A DNA stretch of 64,000 bases from Sphingomonas sp. PP-CC-1A-547 (GTDB taxonomy: Bacteria; Pseudomonadota; Alphaproteobacteria; Sphingomonadales; Sphingomonadaceae). The DNA is taken from positions 1,138,773-1,202,772 of the forward strand of contig NZ_RAPZ01000010.1 in assembly GCF_003610375.1 (NCBI RefSeq). Reading direction: 5' to 3'. Positions 26,925 through 34,473 of this stretch are shown one piece after another. The translations under genes and the position numbers were made by a program. Within the stretch, counting starts at the first letter, position 1. Every line of letters begins with the position of its first letter. The notes under the pieces were generated by a model that searched no databases, was not told where the DNA came from, and saw only the letters and a program-made list of their open reading frames with translations.

Positions 26925-27605
26925 TCAGCCGATCTGGCGGACGGCGCTGGCGGGAATTTCGCCGAGGCCGGGAAGCGTGAGGATGGCGGCGCCTGTGGTG
27001 GTCGACACCGACTGGACGGGTGCCCAGACCAGGCCGGTCGCGCCGACCGTGGTGCCGGCGTTCTGCGCGGCGACCTGGACTGTGAACGGGCCGTTGCCAG
27101 TTTCCGCACCGGCGGCGTCCTTGCCGTCCCAGTCGTAGCCGATCGTCCCCTTGGCCTGCTTGCCGAGCGACATGGTCTTCAGGACCGCGCCGTTCGCGTC
27201 GCTGATCGTGACGTTGACGTCGGTCGCGGCACCGGCGAGCTCGACCGACCCGGCGATGCCGCCGGCTGCGCGACCATAAGCGGTGCTGCCCGGGGTCAGA
27301 ACGGTCTTGCTGACATAGCCGAGCGCTTCGCCGGTGCTGGTGACGCCCAGCTTGTCGGCGATCGCCTTCATCGTCGTGTTCATCTCGGAGATGCCCGAGG
27401 TGGTCGAGATCTGTGCCATCTGCGCGACCATCTGGGTGTTGTCGACCGGGTTGAACGGGTCCTGGTTCTGCATCTGCGCGGTCATCAGCTTCAGGAAGTC
27501 GGACTGGCCGAGCGACGTCGAAGACTTGGTCGTGGTGGTCGCCGCGGCGGTCGAAGTGCGCGTGATGCCGAGATTGGAGAGCGTGGAGTCGAAGGAGGTT
27601 GCCAT
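26925..27605 (-). CDS. flgD: Hook assembly scaffold FlgD
   Basis: 226 residues. LGQSDFLKLMTAQMQNQDPFNPVDNTQMVAQMAQISTTSGI is the conserved FlgD N-terminal region, followed by the FlgD Ig/Tudor-like domain (IGYDWDGKDAAGAETGNGPFTV). It caps the growing hook. It lies two bases after flgC. Confidence 0.93.
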   Translation of the reverse strand: MATSFDSTLSNLGITRTSTAAATTTTKSSTSLGQSDFLKLMTAQMQNQDPFNPVDNTQMVAQMAQISTTSGISEMNTTMKAIADKLGVTSTGEALGYVSKTVLTPGSTAYGRAAGGIAGSVELAGAATDVNVTISDANGAVLKTMSLGKQAKGTIGYDWDGKDAAGAETGNGPFTVQVAAQNAGTTVGATGLVWAPVQSVSTTTGAAILTLPGLGEIPASAVRQIG

Positions 27606-27607
27606 GA

Positions 27608-28018
27608 TCAGCGGCCTAGCTTGAGGGTATCGATGATGAGCGACTTGGCCGTGTTCATCACTTCGATGTTGTTCTGGTAGCTGCGGGCGGTCTCCATCAT
27701 GTCGACCATCTCGCGGGTTTCATCGACCGCCGCCTCGAAGATGTTGCCATCCTTGTCGGCCATCGGATTGTCGGGATCGTAGCGCTTGGTCGGCGCGTCG
27801 CCCGCGGTGACGACGCGCTCGACGTCGACCGTCGACATACCGCTGGCCGCGTCGAAGCTGGTGCGGAACACCGGCTTCATCGTCTTGTACGCGGTCTCCG
27901 CCGAGCCGGTCGTGCCGCCGGCGTTGGCAAGGTTCGACGCCGTCGTGTTCATCCGGACGAGCTGCGCGGACATCGCGCGGCCGGCGACCTGGAAGATCGT
28001 CATGGGCTGGCTGGACAC
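27608..28018 (-). CDS. flgC: Proximal rod protein FlgC
   Basis: 136 residues, standard for FlgC, with VAGRAMSAQLVRMNTTASNLANAGGTTGS at the start and the ANVDETREMVDMMETARSYQNNIEVMNTAKSLIIDTLKLG-type C-terminus. It forms the proximal rod with FlgB and FlgF. It follows flgB by three bases. Confidence 0.93.
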   Translation of the reverse strand: MSSQPMTIFQVAGRAMSAQLVRMNTTASNLANAGGTTGSAETAYKTMKPVFRTSFDAASGMSTVDVERVVTAGDAPTKRYDPDNPMADKDGNIFEAAVDETREMVDMMETARSYQNNIEVMNTAKSLIIDTLKLGR

Positions 28019-28021
28019 GCC

Positions 28022-28360
28022 TTATTCCCCCTTCAGCGCACGAGTGATCTGGCCGATCCGCCCGTTCAGGAACGACAGCGTCGTCTGATACTGGACGGCG
28101 TTCTCGGCGAACGCGGTCTGCTCCTGGCTCAGCTCGACGGTGTTGCCGTCCATCGAGGTCTGCGTCGGGATGCGATACTTGGTGGCGGCATTGGTGCTGT
28201 CGTCGTTCTCGACCGAGGCGAGCGCGGCCTGGAAATCGATGTCGCGCGCCTTGAAGCCGGGCGTCGAGGCGTTGGCGATGTTCGACGCCAGCACACCCAT
28301 GCGCTGCGACCGCACCTCGAGTGCCGCCCCGTGAACTCCGAAAAGCGTGTCGCCTGACAC
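28022..28360 (-). CDS. flgB: Proximal rod protein FlgB
   Basis: 112 residues. LFGVHGAALEVRSQRMGVLASNIANASTPGFKARDIDF is the FlgB N-terminal signature. I chose GTG 28360 because AGGAG lies eight bases upstream and the product then starts as other FlgB proteins do. An ATG at 28399 is rejected: it has no ribosome-binding site and lies at or upstream of the start site predicted from the sigma-54 promoter at 28401-28416. First gene of the flgBCDEFGHIJKL operon. Confidence 0.88.
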   Translation of the reverse strand: MSGDTLFGVHGAALEVRSQRMGVLASNIANASTPGFKARDIDFQAALASVENDDSTNAATKYRIPTQTSMDGNTVELSQEQTAFAENAVQYQTTLSFLNGRIGQITRALKGE

Positions 28361-28400
28361 AAGCCCGTCTCCTGGCGCACCGATTGCGCAACCGGACATA

Positions 28401-28416
28401 AGCAATGGCCGTGCCA
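28401..28416 (-). promoter_or_regulatory. Sigma-54 promoter of the flgB operon
   Basis: On the minus strand the sequence is TGGCACGGCCATTGCT, which matches the sigma-54 consensus with GG-N10-GC. Transcription should start near 28391, about 30 bases before the flgB GTG. An activator of the FlbD type is encoded at 37508-38809. Confidence 0.85.
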
Positions 28417-28579
28417 GTTTTCGTGTTGCGGGTGGGGGATGGTGGTTTGCCGGGCGGCGGCAGGTGGGCGGCAAGGGGAGCGGCAAGAGGTTGCCGGTGT
28501 TGCAGGGGTGGGCGGCAATGGAGTTGCCGGTTGGCGTGTTTGGGGCGGCAAACCGAACCACTGCCCCCTGCCTCACTAT

Positions 28580-28631
28580 GTTTCCCCGCGGAGGCGGGGA
28601 CCCAGTCTGGGTCCCGCCTTCGCGGGAGAAC
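28580..28631. repeat. REP-like palindrome, GTTTCCCCGCG type
   Basis: The left arm (28580-28605) and right arm (28607-28631) form a near-perfect hairpin with the core CCCGCGxAxGCGGG and CCCAG at the tip. The same type is found inside fliP at 47741-47819. Confidence 0.75.
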
Positions 28632-28653
28632 AAGGAAGCAGGCACCACTGCCA

Positions 28654-28756
28654 CCACCGCGGCGAAGGCCGGGGGCCAATTGGAAAGGTCGCAGTAACGA
28701 AGCGCACCCTCAGTTAGCGACGTCCCCCAATTGGGCCCCGGCCTTCGCCGGGGTGG
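28654..28756. repeat. REP-like palindrome, GGCGAAGGCC type
   Basis: Arms 28654-28683 and 28727-28756 are inverted copies of a GGCGAAGGCC...CCAATTGG motif with few mismatches, separated by about 43 bases. This is the middle member of the three stacked elements between flgB and motA2. Confidence 0.7.
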
Positions 28757-28781
28757 CGGTTGAGTGGCCGCCGGCATCACC

Positions 28782-28904
28782 CTTCTTCCCCCCTCCCTCG
28801 TGAAGGGAGGGGTCGGGGGTGGGTGGGCCGCTTGGCAAGCGCACCGCATGCCAACGAACCCACCCACCCCTAGCCCCTCCCTTCACGAGGGAGGGGAACA
28901 GAAG
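28782..28904. repeat. REP-like palindrome, CCTCCCT/AGGGAGG type
   Basis: A 123-bp element. Each arm is itself a hairpin (CCCTCCCTCGTGAAGGGAGGG), and the two arms are inverted relative to each other with GGGGTGGGTGGG/CCCACCCACCCC flanks. It is a sibling of the elements at 31361-31468 and 48901-49007. Confidence 0.8.
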
Positions 28905-28953
28905 ACCAGCTCCCGGCATGACACAGCGGCCTTACGCTTCGCTGCCTTCCAAT

Positions 28954-28969
28954 TGGCCCACCCCTTGCA
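28954..28969 (+). promoter_or_regulatory. Sigma-54 promoter of the motA2-motB2-flgA operon
   Basis: TGGCCCACCCCTTGCA fits sigma-54 (GG-N10-GC, strong -12 TTGCA, -24 TGGCCC instead of TGGCAC). The start site would fall near 28980, only a few bases before the motA2 ATG at 28983. Confidence 0.7.
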
Positions 28970-28982
28970 TCACGCCAGGCGC

Positions 28983-29657
28983 ATGATCACGCTCGCCCAA
29001 CTCCTCGACCCCGCAGCGCTCGCCATCGTCGGTGGCGGGACGGCGCTCGCCGTCGTCCTCCGCACCCCCTTGCGCGATCTCGGCCGAGCGCTCGCCGCCG
29101 TAACCACACTCGGCCGCGGCCGGTTCGACGCAGACCCGCTCCTCCTCCAGATCACGGCCCTAGCCCGCATCGCCAAGCGCCACGGCGTGATGGCGCTCGA
29201 TCGCTCGGTCATTACCGACGCCGACGTCGCCGCGGGGATCGCGGCGATCGTCGATGGCGCCTCCGCAACCGACGTCGCGACGCTCGTCCAGCATCGCCGC
29301 CGCGCCCGCATCGAGCGCCACGTCGCTGCCGCCGACGTCTGGGCTGGTGCCGCCGAGGTCGCCCCGGCGATGGGCATGGTCGGCACGCTGATCGGCCTCG
29401 CGCACATGTTCGCGACGATGAGCGATCCCGGCGCGATCGGTGGTGCGATGGCGGTGGCGCTACTCGCCACGCTGTACGGCGCACTGTTCGCCAACCTCCT
29501 CTTCACGCCGATCGCCAACCGCCTCCGCGCGCAAGGGCGCAACGAAGCCTTCGAGCGCGTGCGGATCGAAGCGCCGCTCGTCGCACTCGCCGAACGCGAG
29601 ACTCCCCGCGGCTACGTCGCACCCAGTTCGCCACCCACGCTGGCCACCGTCGCGTGA
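28983..29657 (+). CDS. Second MotA-like (MotA/TolQ/ExbB-fold) membrane protein
   Basis: 224 residues. LLDPAALAIVGGGTALAVVLRTPL resembles the start of PomA/MotA-type proteins. VAPAMGMVGTLIGLAHMF followed by AMAVALLATLYGALFANLLFTPIANRL is the helix 3/helix 4 core, with the conserved Pro. It overlaps a MotB-like gene and lies in an operon with flgA, so it may be an accessory stator for this flagellum. The ATG is only a few bases from the predicted transcription start, so the mRNA may be leaderless. The torque loop is shorter than in the main MotA at 18394. Confidence 0.75.
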   Translation: MITLAQLLDPAALAIVGGGTALAVVLRTPLRDLGRALAAVTTLGRGRFDADPLLLQITALARIAKRHGVMALDRSVITDADVAAGIAAIVDGASATDVATLVQHRRRARIERHVAAADVWAGAAEVAPAMGMVGTLIGLAHMFATMSDPGAIGGAMAVALLATLYGALFANLLFTPIANRLRAQGRNEAFERVRIEAPLVALAERETPRGYVAPSSPPTLATVA

Positions 29658-30175
29658 ACGCCAGCGAATATCCCGATGCGCCGACCGGCAAGCCGCTCTG
29701 GTTGATCACGCTCGCCGACCTCGCGCTGTTGCTCGTGGGCTTCCTCGTACTCCTCCAGGCCACGCAACATATCGGCGGCAAGGACTTGGCAAAGGGCATT
29801 CGCGAAGGCTTCGGCGCGAACGACACCGAGCCGACGCCGATGCCCGTCGCGGCCGCCGGCATTCTCGATTTCGCGCCCGGCTCGGCGATCCTGCCGACCA
29901 CCCCCGGCGCGCTCGTCGCCTGGGCGCGCGAGGCGGCGCGCGATCCCCGCGTCATGCTCACCGTCACCGGCTCGACCGACGGGACGGCCGCCGATATCGA
30001 CCGCGTGACCGGTAGCGCCGCGATCCTTGCCGCCGACCGCGCGCGCACCGTTGCCGCCGCGCTTGCCGCGGTCGCGCCGTCACGCGTCGCGATCGTCACC
30101 GCCACCAAGCCCGGCCGTCGGGCCGCCATCGTCTCCGTCGCCTTTGTCGGCGAACCGCTGAGGACTGCTAAATGA
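29654..30175 (+). CDS. Second MotB-like protein with short OmpA-type C-terminus
   Basis: 173 residues. The N-terminal helix KPLWLITLADLALLLVGFLVLLQ carries Asp22 in the position of the MotB ion-binding Asp. The C-terminal half (ILDFAPGSAILPTTPG, then VTGSTDG, then AADRARTVAAAL) follows the OmpA/MotB pattern but is shortened, and the usual peptidoglycan-binding D...R pair is not obvious. GTG start overlaps motA2 (GTGA). It probably forms a stator or related ion-driven unit with motA2. Confidence 0.7.
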   Translation: MNASEYPDAPTGKPLWLITLADLALLLVGFLVLLQATQHIGGKDLAKGIREGFGANDTEPTPMPVAAAGILDFAPGSAILPTTPGALVAWAREAARDPRVMLTVTGSTDGTAADIDRVTGSAAILAADRARTVAAALAAVAPSRVAIVTATKPGRRAAIVSVAFVGEPLRTAK

Positions 30176-30666
30176 TCATCCCGCTTCTGCTCATGGCCGC
30201 AAGCTTCCAGGATACCGCCGCGCTCGACGCTTCGGTCGCCGCGTTTACCGGCCGCCCGACTGGTGCAGAGGGGGGCGCGCGCACGCCGGTCGACGCGCGG
30301 CTGCGGCTCGCGACCTGCCCGACGGTGTCGCTGTCATGGCGCTCCGAACAGCATGACGCGGTCGTCGTCTCGTGCGCCGGCCCCGCATGGCGGATCTTCG
30401 TGCCGGTCATCCGCCCCGCCAACGCGCCCGCCGCTGTAGCAGCCTCGTTCACGCCCGCCGTGAAGGTCGCGCCCGTCATCAAACGCGGCGATCCGATCGT
30501 CATCGAGGCCGGCACAGAGGGCTTCTCCATCAGCCGCGAAGGCGTCGCGATGGGTGATGCCGCGCCCGGCGGGCGCTTTATGGTCAAGGTCGACGACACC
30601 CGCACGCCGGTCCAGGCGATCGCGGTCGAGGCCGGTCGCGCCACCCTTCCCGGCTGGTCGAACTAA
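30172..30666 (+). CDS. flgA: P-ring assembly chaperone FlgA
   Basis: 164 residues with a short signal sequence (MIIPLLLMAAS). The C-terminal SAF-like region KRGDPIVIEAGTEGFSISREGVAMGDAAPGGRFMVKV is the FlgA signature. It helps FlgI fold and polymerise in the periplasm. Two cysteines (CPTVSL, VVSCAGP) may form a disulfide. Start overlaps the motB2 stop (ATGA). Confidence 0.88.
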   Translation: MIIPLLLMAASFQDTAALDASVAAFTGRPTGAEGGARTPVDARLRLATCPTVSLSWRSEQHDAVVVSCAGPAWRIFVPVIRPANAPAAVAASFTPAVKVAPVIKRGDPIVIEAGTEGFSISREGVAMGDAAPGGRFMVKVDDTRTPVQAIAVEAGRATLPGWSN

Positions 30667-30691
30667 TTTCGGCCGAACAGATTAATTTTGC

Positions 30692-30718
30692 TAAAGGTTT
30701 TGTCGGTGCAGCCGTTTC
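30692..30718 (+). promoter_or_regulatory. Sigma-28 promoter of flgMN
   Basis: TAAAGGTT, 11 bases, then GCCGTTTC. This matches the sigma-28 consensus (TAAA...-N11-GCCGATAA-like) and closely resembles the promoters before fliC and fliD. The start site is predicted near 30726, with the flgM ATG at 30752. Confidence 0.8.
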
Positions 30719-30751
30719 TCCTGATGTCAGCGCAAACCAGAGGATGCGGAC

Positions 30752-31048
30752 ATGGTGGATTCGATCGGCGCGAAGCCGTCAGTAGCAGGAGATCGTTCCG
30801 TCGCGCGCATCGCCGCGGCGACGCCGACGACGGTCGTACAGACGCCGGTTCTGCCCAGGCAGATTTCGGTGGTGCCGGAATCGATCGCGCTCGCCAAGTC
30901 GATGGCCGCCTCGCCGCCGATCGATGCGAGCCGCGTCGCCGCGATCAAGAAGGCGATCGCGACGGGCACCTTCCCGATCCTCCCCGCGACCATCGCCGAT
31001 CGCCTGATGGCGCTTCGCCTGGACTGGAATTCGAATGAAACGGCGTGA
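30752..31048 (+). CDS. flgM: Anti-sigma-28 factor FlgM
   Basis: 98 residues. The C-terminal half PPIDASRVAAIKKAIATGTFPILPATIADRLMAL is the FlgM sigma-binding region; the N-terminal half is probably disordered and serves in export. FlgM holds FliA inactive until hook completion, when it is secreted. The sigma-28 promoter upstream gives negative feedback. Confidence 0.88.
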   Translation: MVDSIGAKPSVAGDRSVARIAAATPTTVVQTPVLPRQISVVPESIALAKSMAASPPIDASRVAAIKKAIATGTFPILPATIADRLMALRLDWNSNETA

Positions 31049-31352
31049 TGCCCTGATCCGCGTCATTGATGCGCTGCACGCGGAGATCGCCGCGCTGAAG
31101 TCGAACGACGTCGCCAGCCTGGAACGCGCGACTGCCGACAAGCTCGCCGGGATCGAACAGGTCGCGCTGCTCGGCACCGGGCCCGCGGGCACCGAGATCC
31201 GCGAGCTGGCGGACGAGGCGAACCGCCTCAACGAGACGTGCCGGATCTACACCAATTTGATGGCGGCAAATGTTCGCCGCCGCCTGCAAACCCTGACCGG
31301 CGATGGTGCCGTTGCCGGGTATCGGCCGGGTCTGCGCGCCGGGTACGCCTGA
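31035..31352 (+). CDS. flgN: FlgN-type export chaperone
   Basis: 105 residues, mostly helical with heptad-like leucines (DALIRVIDALHAEIAALKSNDVASLERATADKLAGIEQ), as in FlgN chaperones for FlgK and FlgL. It overlaps flgM by 14 bases, the usual flgMN arrangement. Sequence conservation in this family is weak, so context carries part of the call. Confidence 0.75.
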   Translation: MKRRDALIRVIDALHAEIAALKSNDVASLERATADKLAGIEQVALLGTGPAGTEIRELADEANRLNETCRIYTNLMAANVRRRLQTLTGDGAVAGYRPGLRAGYA

Positions 31353-31360
31353 CTTCTGCG

Positions 31361-31468
31361 CCCCTCCCTGGAAGGGAGGGGTTGGGGGTGGGTCGCCTTC
31401 CACGAATTCCGAACCGCTAAGACACAAGCCGGCCTACCCACCCCCTGCCCCTCCCTTCCAGGGAGGGG
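31361..31468. repeat. REP-like palindrome between flgN and sltF
   Basis: Left arm 31361-31393 and right arm 31436-31468 are inverted copies; each arm is also a CCCTCCCTxGAAGGGAGGG-type hairpin. It starts eight bases after the flgN stop and ends 45 bases before the next sigma-54 promoter, so it may also end the flgMN transcript. Confidence 0.8.
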
Positions 31469-31512
31469 AGATCGTTGTGCACCGGGCGAATGCAGCCTGC
31501 CCACACCAAAAC

Positions 31513-31528
31513 TGGCACGCCCCTTGCT
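31513..31528 (+). promoter_or_regulatory. Sigma-54 promoter of the sltF-flhA-fliA operon
   Basis: TGGCACGCCCCTTGCT matches the sigma-54 consensus in every conserved position (GG-N10-GC). Transcription should start near 31539, 25 bases before the sltF ATG. It places fliA, and therefore the sigma-28 genes, under sigma-54 control. Confidence 0.9.
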
Positions 31529-31563
31529 GAGCACCCCCTGAACCAGGGGCACCGCACACGGGC

Positions 31564-32409
31564 ATGACCGTCAATCCTATCACTACCGGCCGGATCCAGT
31601 CCGCGATCGCGCTTGCGAGCAGCAAGACGGGCGTGGATTTCGACTATCTGCTGGGCCAGGCAAAGCTCGAGAGCGGGCTGAACGCCAACGCCAAGGCCGG
31701 CACGTCGAGCGCATCGGGCCTCTATCAGTTCATCGAACAGAGCTGGCTCTCCGTCGTCAAGAAGCACGGCGCCGAGCACGGCATGGCCTGGGCTGCGGAC
31801 AGCATCGGCACGTCGTCGAGCGGCCGCCTGTCGGTCGGCGATGCCGGCACCAAGGCGGCGATCCTCGCGCTGCGCAACGATCCCAACGCCTCGTCGATGA
31901 TGGCCGCCGAATATGCGTCGGACAACAAGGCGTCGCTCGAAGGCACGCTGAACCGCCCGGCTTCCGGCACCGACCTGTATATGGCGCACTTCATGGGACT
32001 CGGTGGCGCGACCAAGTTCCTGAAAACGATGCAGGCCAACCCGCAGGCGAGCGGCGCGGCACTGCTCCCCGCCGCCGCGCGCGCGAACCACAACGTCTTC
32101 TACGATTCGAACAACCAGCCGCGCACGCTGTCGGCGATCTACGACCGCTTCGCCGACAAGCTCGGCGGTGCCGCCGCCGGGGCAAGCGCGACCGTGACAC
32201 CCGCCAACTATGCCGCGCAGGCGCTCGACATGAACGGCTCCACGGTCATCACCGGCAACAACGAAAGCGCCGACGACGCGCTCGCCTGGGCAACAACTGC
32301 AATGGGCAGGTTCACCGGCAAGACGACGCAGGCCGCGGTGAACGTCCTGCGCCCGACACCCGATACCGCGCGCCTGGCCTACATGATGCTCGCACGGTTG
32401 GGCGGCTAA
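31564..32409 (+). CDS. Flagellar lytic transglycosylase, SltF-like
   Basis: 281 residues. The SLT domain starts near residue 11; Glu36 in QAKLESGLN is the catalytic glutamate, followed by SSASGLYQFIEQSWL and YMAHFMGLGGATKFL. There is no obvious classical signal peptide, so export by the flagellar apparatus is possible. The C-terminal 80 residues (after about 200) are not part of the SLT fold. It probably opens peptidoglycan for the rod, replacing the muramidase half missing from FlgJ. Confidence 0.82.
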   Translation: MTVNPITTGRIQSAIALASSKTGVDFDYLLGQAKLESGLNANAKAGTSSASGLYQFIEQSWLSVVKKHGAEHGMAWAADSIGTSSSGRLSVGDAGTKAAILALRNDPNASSMMAAEYASDNKASLEGTLNRPASGTDLYMAHFMGLGGATKFLKTMQANPQASGAALLPAAARANHNVFYDSNNQPRTLSAIYDRFADKLGGAAAGASATVTPANYAAQALDMNGSTVITGNNESADDALAWATTAMGRFTGKTTQAAVNVLRPTPDTARLAYMMLARLGG

Positions 32410-32412
32410 GCG

Positions 32413-34473
32413 ATGAACCGCATCCTCTCCAACGCGCGCGCGTCGGTCCTGCCGCTCGCGATCCTGCTGCTCGTGCTCGTCATGGTCGTGCCGATCCCGG
32501 CATTCATGCTCGACATCTTCTTCGTAGCGAACATCGCGATCAGCCTCGCGGTGCTGATGGTCGCGCTCAACGCACAGAAGCCGCTCGATTTCTCCGCCTT
32601 CCCGACCGTCCTGCTGTTCGCCACCCTTTTCCGCCTAGGCCTCAACGTCGCCTCCACGCGCATCGTGCTGGTCCACGGCCACGAGGGCGAGAGCGCGGCG
32701 GGTCACGTCATCGAGGCGTTCGGCACGTTCCTGATCGGCGGCGATTACGTCGTCGGCATCTTCGTCTTCGCGATCCTGATGATCATCAACATGATCGTCG
32801 TCACCAAGGGCGCCGGCCGCGTGTCCGAAGTCAGCGCGCGCTTCACGCTCGACGCACTCCCCGGCAAGCAGATGGCGATCGACGCCGATCTGAACGCCGG
32901 CCTCATCACCCCCGACGAAGCCAAGGCGCGCCGCGTCGAAGTCTCCACCGAAGCCGATTTCTACGGCTCGATGGACGGCTCGTCGAAGTTCGTGAAGGGC
33001 GATGCGGTCGCGGCGATGCTGATCCTCGCCGCCAACATCATCGGCGGCCTGATCCTCGGCCCCGTCAGCCACGGCATGACGATCGCCGATGCGGCGCACA
33101 ACTACATCCTGCTCGCGATCGGCGACGCGCTCGTCGCGCAGCTGCCGTCGCTGATGCTGTCGATCGCCGCCGCCTCGATCGTCACGCGCGTGACCTCCGA
33201 CAAGGATCTCGCCGGCCAGATCGGCGGCCAGTTCGGGTCGCCCCGCACCTGGACGCCCGTCGCCGTCATCCTCGCGCTGCTCGGCATCCTCCCCGGCATG
33301 CCGCACATGGTGATCCTGCCCGCCGCGGCGATCGCCGGGTTCGCCGCGTGGAAGCTCCGCCAGATCGAACGCCGCCCCGCCCCCGTCGTGGTCGTCCCCG
33401 TCGAGACGATCGACCAGTCGAAAATCGGCTGGGAAGAAGTCACCGATGGCATGCAGGTCAATCTCGACATCGGTTACGGCCTGGTGCCGCTCGCCGACGA
33501 GCGTCGCGGGTCGCCGTTGATGAGCCGGATCACCGGTGTGCGTCGCCAGCTGTCGAAGGAACTTGGGTTCGTCGTGCCGCAGGTCCGCGTCCGCGACGAC
33601 ATCAACCTCGCGCCCTACGTCTACCGCATCCTCGTCAACGGCGTCGTCGTCGGCGAGGACACCGTGTCGCCCGACGAGATGCTCGCGCTCGACACCGGGC
33701 AGGCGTTCGGCGACCTGTTCGGCAAGAAGGTCAAGGATCCGACCTTCGGGCTCGACGCGACCTGGGTCGATGCGGGCGATGCCGATGCGGCGACCGGCGC
33801 AGGCTATCTCGTGGTCGATCCCGGCACGGTGATGGCGACGCACCTCAACCACCTGCTCGGCCAGAACGCGTCCGAGCTGCTCGGCCAGGACGAAGTGCAG
33901 GCGCTGCTCGACGGTCTCAAGGAGCGCGCCGCGCAACTGGTCGCAGCCCTCGCGCCGCTGCCGATCACGACGCTGACGCAGGTCCTGAAAGGCCTGCTCG
34001 CGGAGAACGTCCCGCTCAAGGAATTCCGTCGCATCGCAGGGGCCATCGCGGTCGCTGCGCAGCGCACGCAGGACGCCGAGGAGATCATCGAAACGATCCG
34101 CCCCGAACTCGGCGCGCTCATCATCCAGAAACTGTGCGGCGTGCGCGAACCGCTGCGCGTCATGACGTTGGAGGGTCAATTGGAAGGTCTGCTCGGCCAG
34201 GCGATGCGCGCCGATCAATCGCGCCGCCACGTCATCGAACCCGATCTCGGCCGCCGCATCGTCGAGGCGCTGCAACGCGCCGCCGAACCGCTGATCGCCG
34301 AGGCGAAACCGTTCGCGCTGGTGGTCCAGCCGACCATCCGCATCGCGATCCGCAAGCTGGTCAGGACGTGCCTGCCCGATACGCCGGTCATGTCGTTCTT
34401 CGAAGTGCCCGAGGAGAAGGCGGTCGAAGTCGTCGCCGTCATCGGTGCCTCGCAGCAGGCGCTGGCGGCATGA
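32413..34473 (+). CDS. flhA: Flagellar type III export protein FlhA
   Basis: 686 residues, normal length. The N-terminal half has about eight membrane helices and the FHIPEP-family signature (FPTVLLFATLFRLGLNVASTRIVL). The cytoplasmic half (from about 330) forms the docking platform for chaperone-substrate complexes. It is the export gate with FlhB, FliP, FliQ and FliR. It lies three bases after sltF and overlaps fliA (ATGA). Confidence 0.96.
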   Translation: MNRILSNARASVLPLAILLLVLVMVVPIPAFMLDIFFVANIAISLAVLMVALNAQKPLDFSAFPTVLLFATLFRLGLNVASTRIVLVHGHEGESAAGHVIEAFGTFLIGGDYVVGIFVFAILMIINMIVVTKGAGRVSEVSARFTLDALPGKQMAIDADLNAGLITPDEAKARRVEVSTEADFYGSMDGSSKFVKGDAVAAMLILAANIIGGLILGPVSHGMTIADAAHNYILLAIGDALVAQLPSLMLSIAAASIVTRVTSDKDLAGQIGGQFGSPRTWTPVAVILALLGILPGMPHMVILPAAAIAGFAAWKLRQIERRPAPVVVVPVETIDQSKIGWEEVTDGMQVNLDIGYGLVPLADERRGSPLMSRITGVRRQLSKELGFVVPQVRVRDDINLAPYVYRILVNGVVVGEDTVSPDEMLALDTGQAFGDLFGKKVKDPTFGLDATWVDAGDADAATGAGYLVVDPGTVMATHLNHLLGQNASELLGQDEVQALLDGLKERAAQLVAALAPLPITTLTQVLKGLLAENVPLKEFRRIAGAIAVAAQRTQDAEEIIETIRPELGALIIQKLCGVREPLRVMTLEGQLEGLLGQAMRADQSRRHVIEPDLGRRIVEALQRAAEPLIAEAKPFALVVQPTIRIAIRKLVRTCLPDTPVMSFFEVPEEKAVEVVAVIGASQQALAA

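Larger units (their letters stand above)
28417..28953. other. Regulatory region between divergent flgB and motA2 promoters
   Basis: This 537-bp stretch has no supported gene. It holds three stacked palindromic elements (listed separately) flanked by the two divergent sigma-54 promoters. Any enhancer sites for the activator should lie here or inside the transcribed leaders. Long frames through it read the repeats and are not credible. Confidence 0.6.

Noticed and set aside
28361..28867. N-terminal extension of flgB through the repeat region
   Set aside because: It translates palindromic repeats, passes the sigma-54 promoter and matches no FlgB.
28580..28904. CRISPR-like array
   Set aside because: The repeats are palindromes of different types without regular unit and spacer lengths; no cas genes are present.
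28764..28982. N-terminal extension of motA2 upstream of 28983
   Set aside because: It reads through the repeat element and lies upstream of the predicted transcription start.
32635..34275. 546-codon minus-strand frame opposite flhA
   Set aside because: Antisense shadow; flhA is unmistakable on the plus strand.
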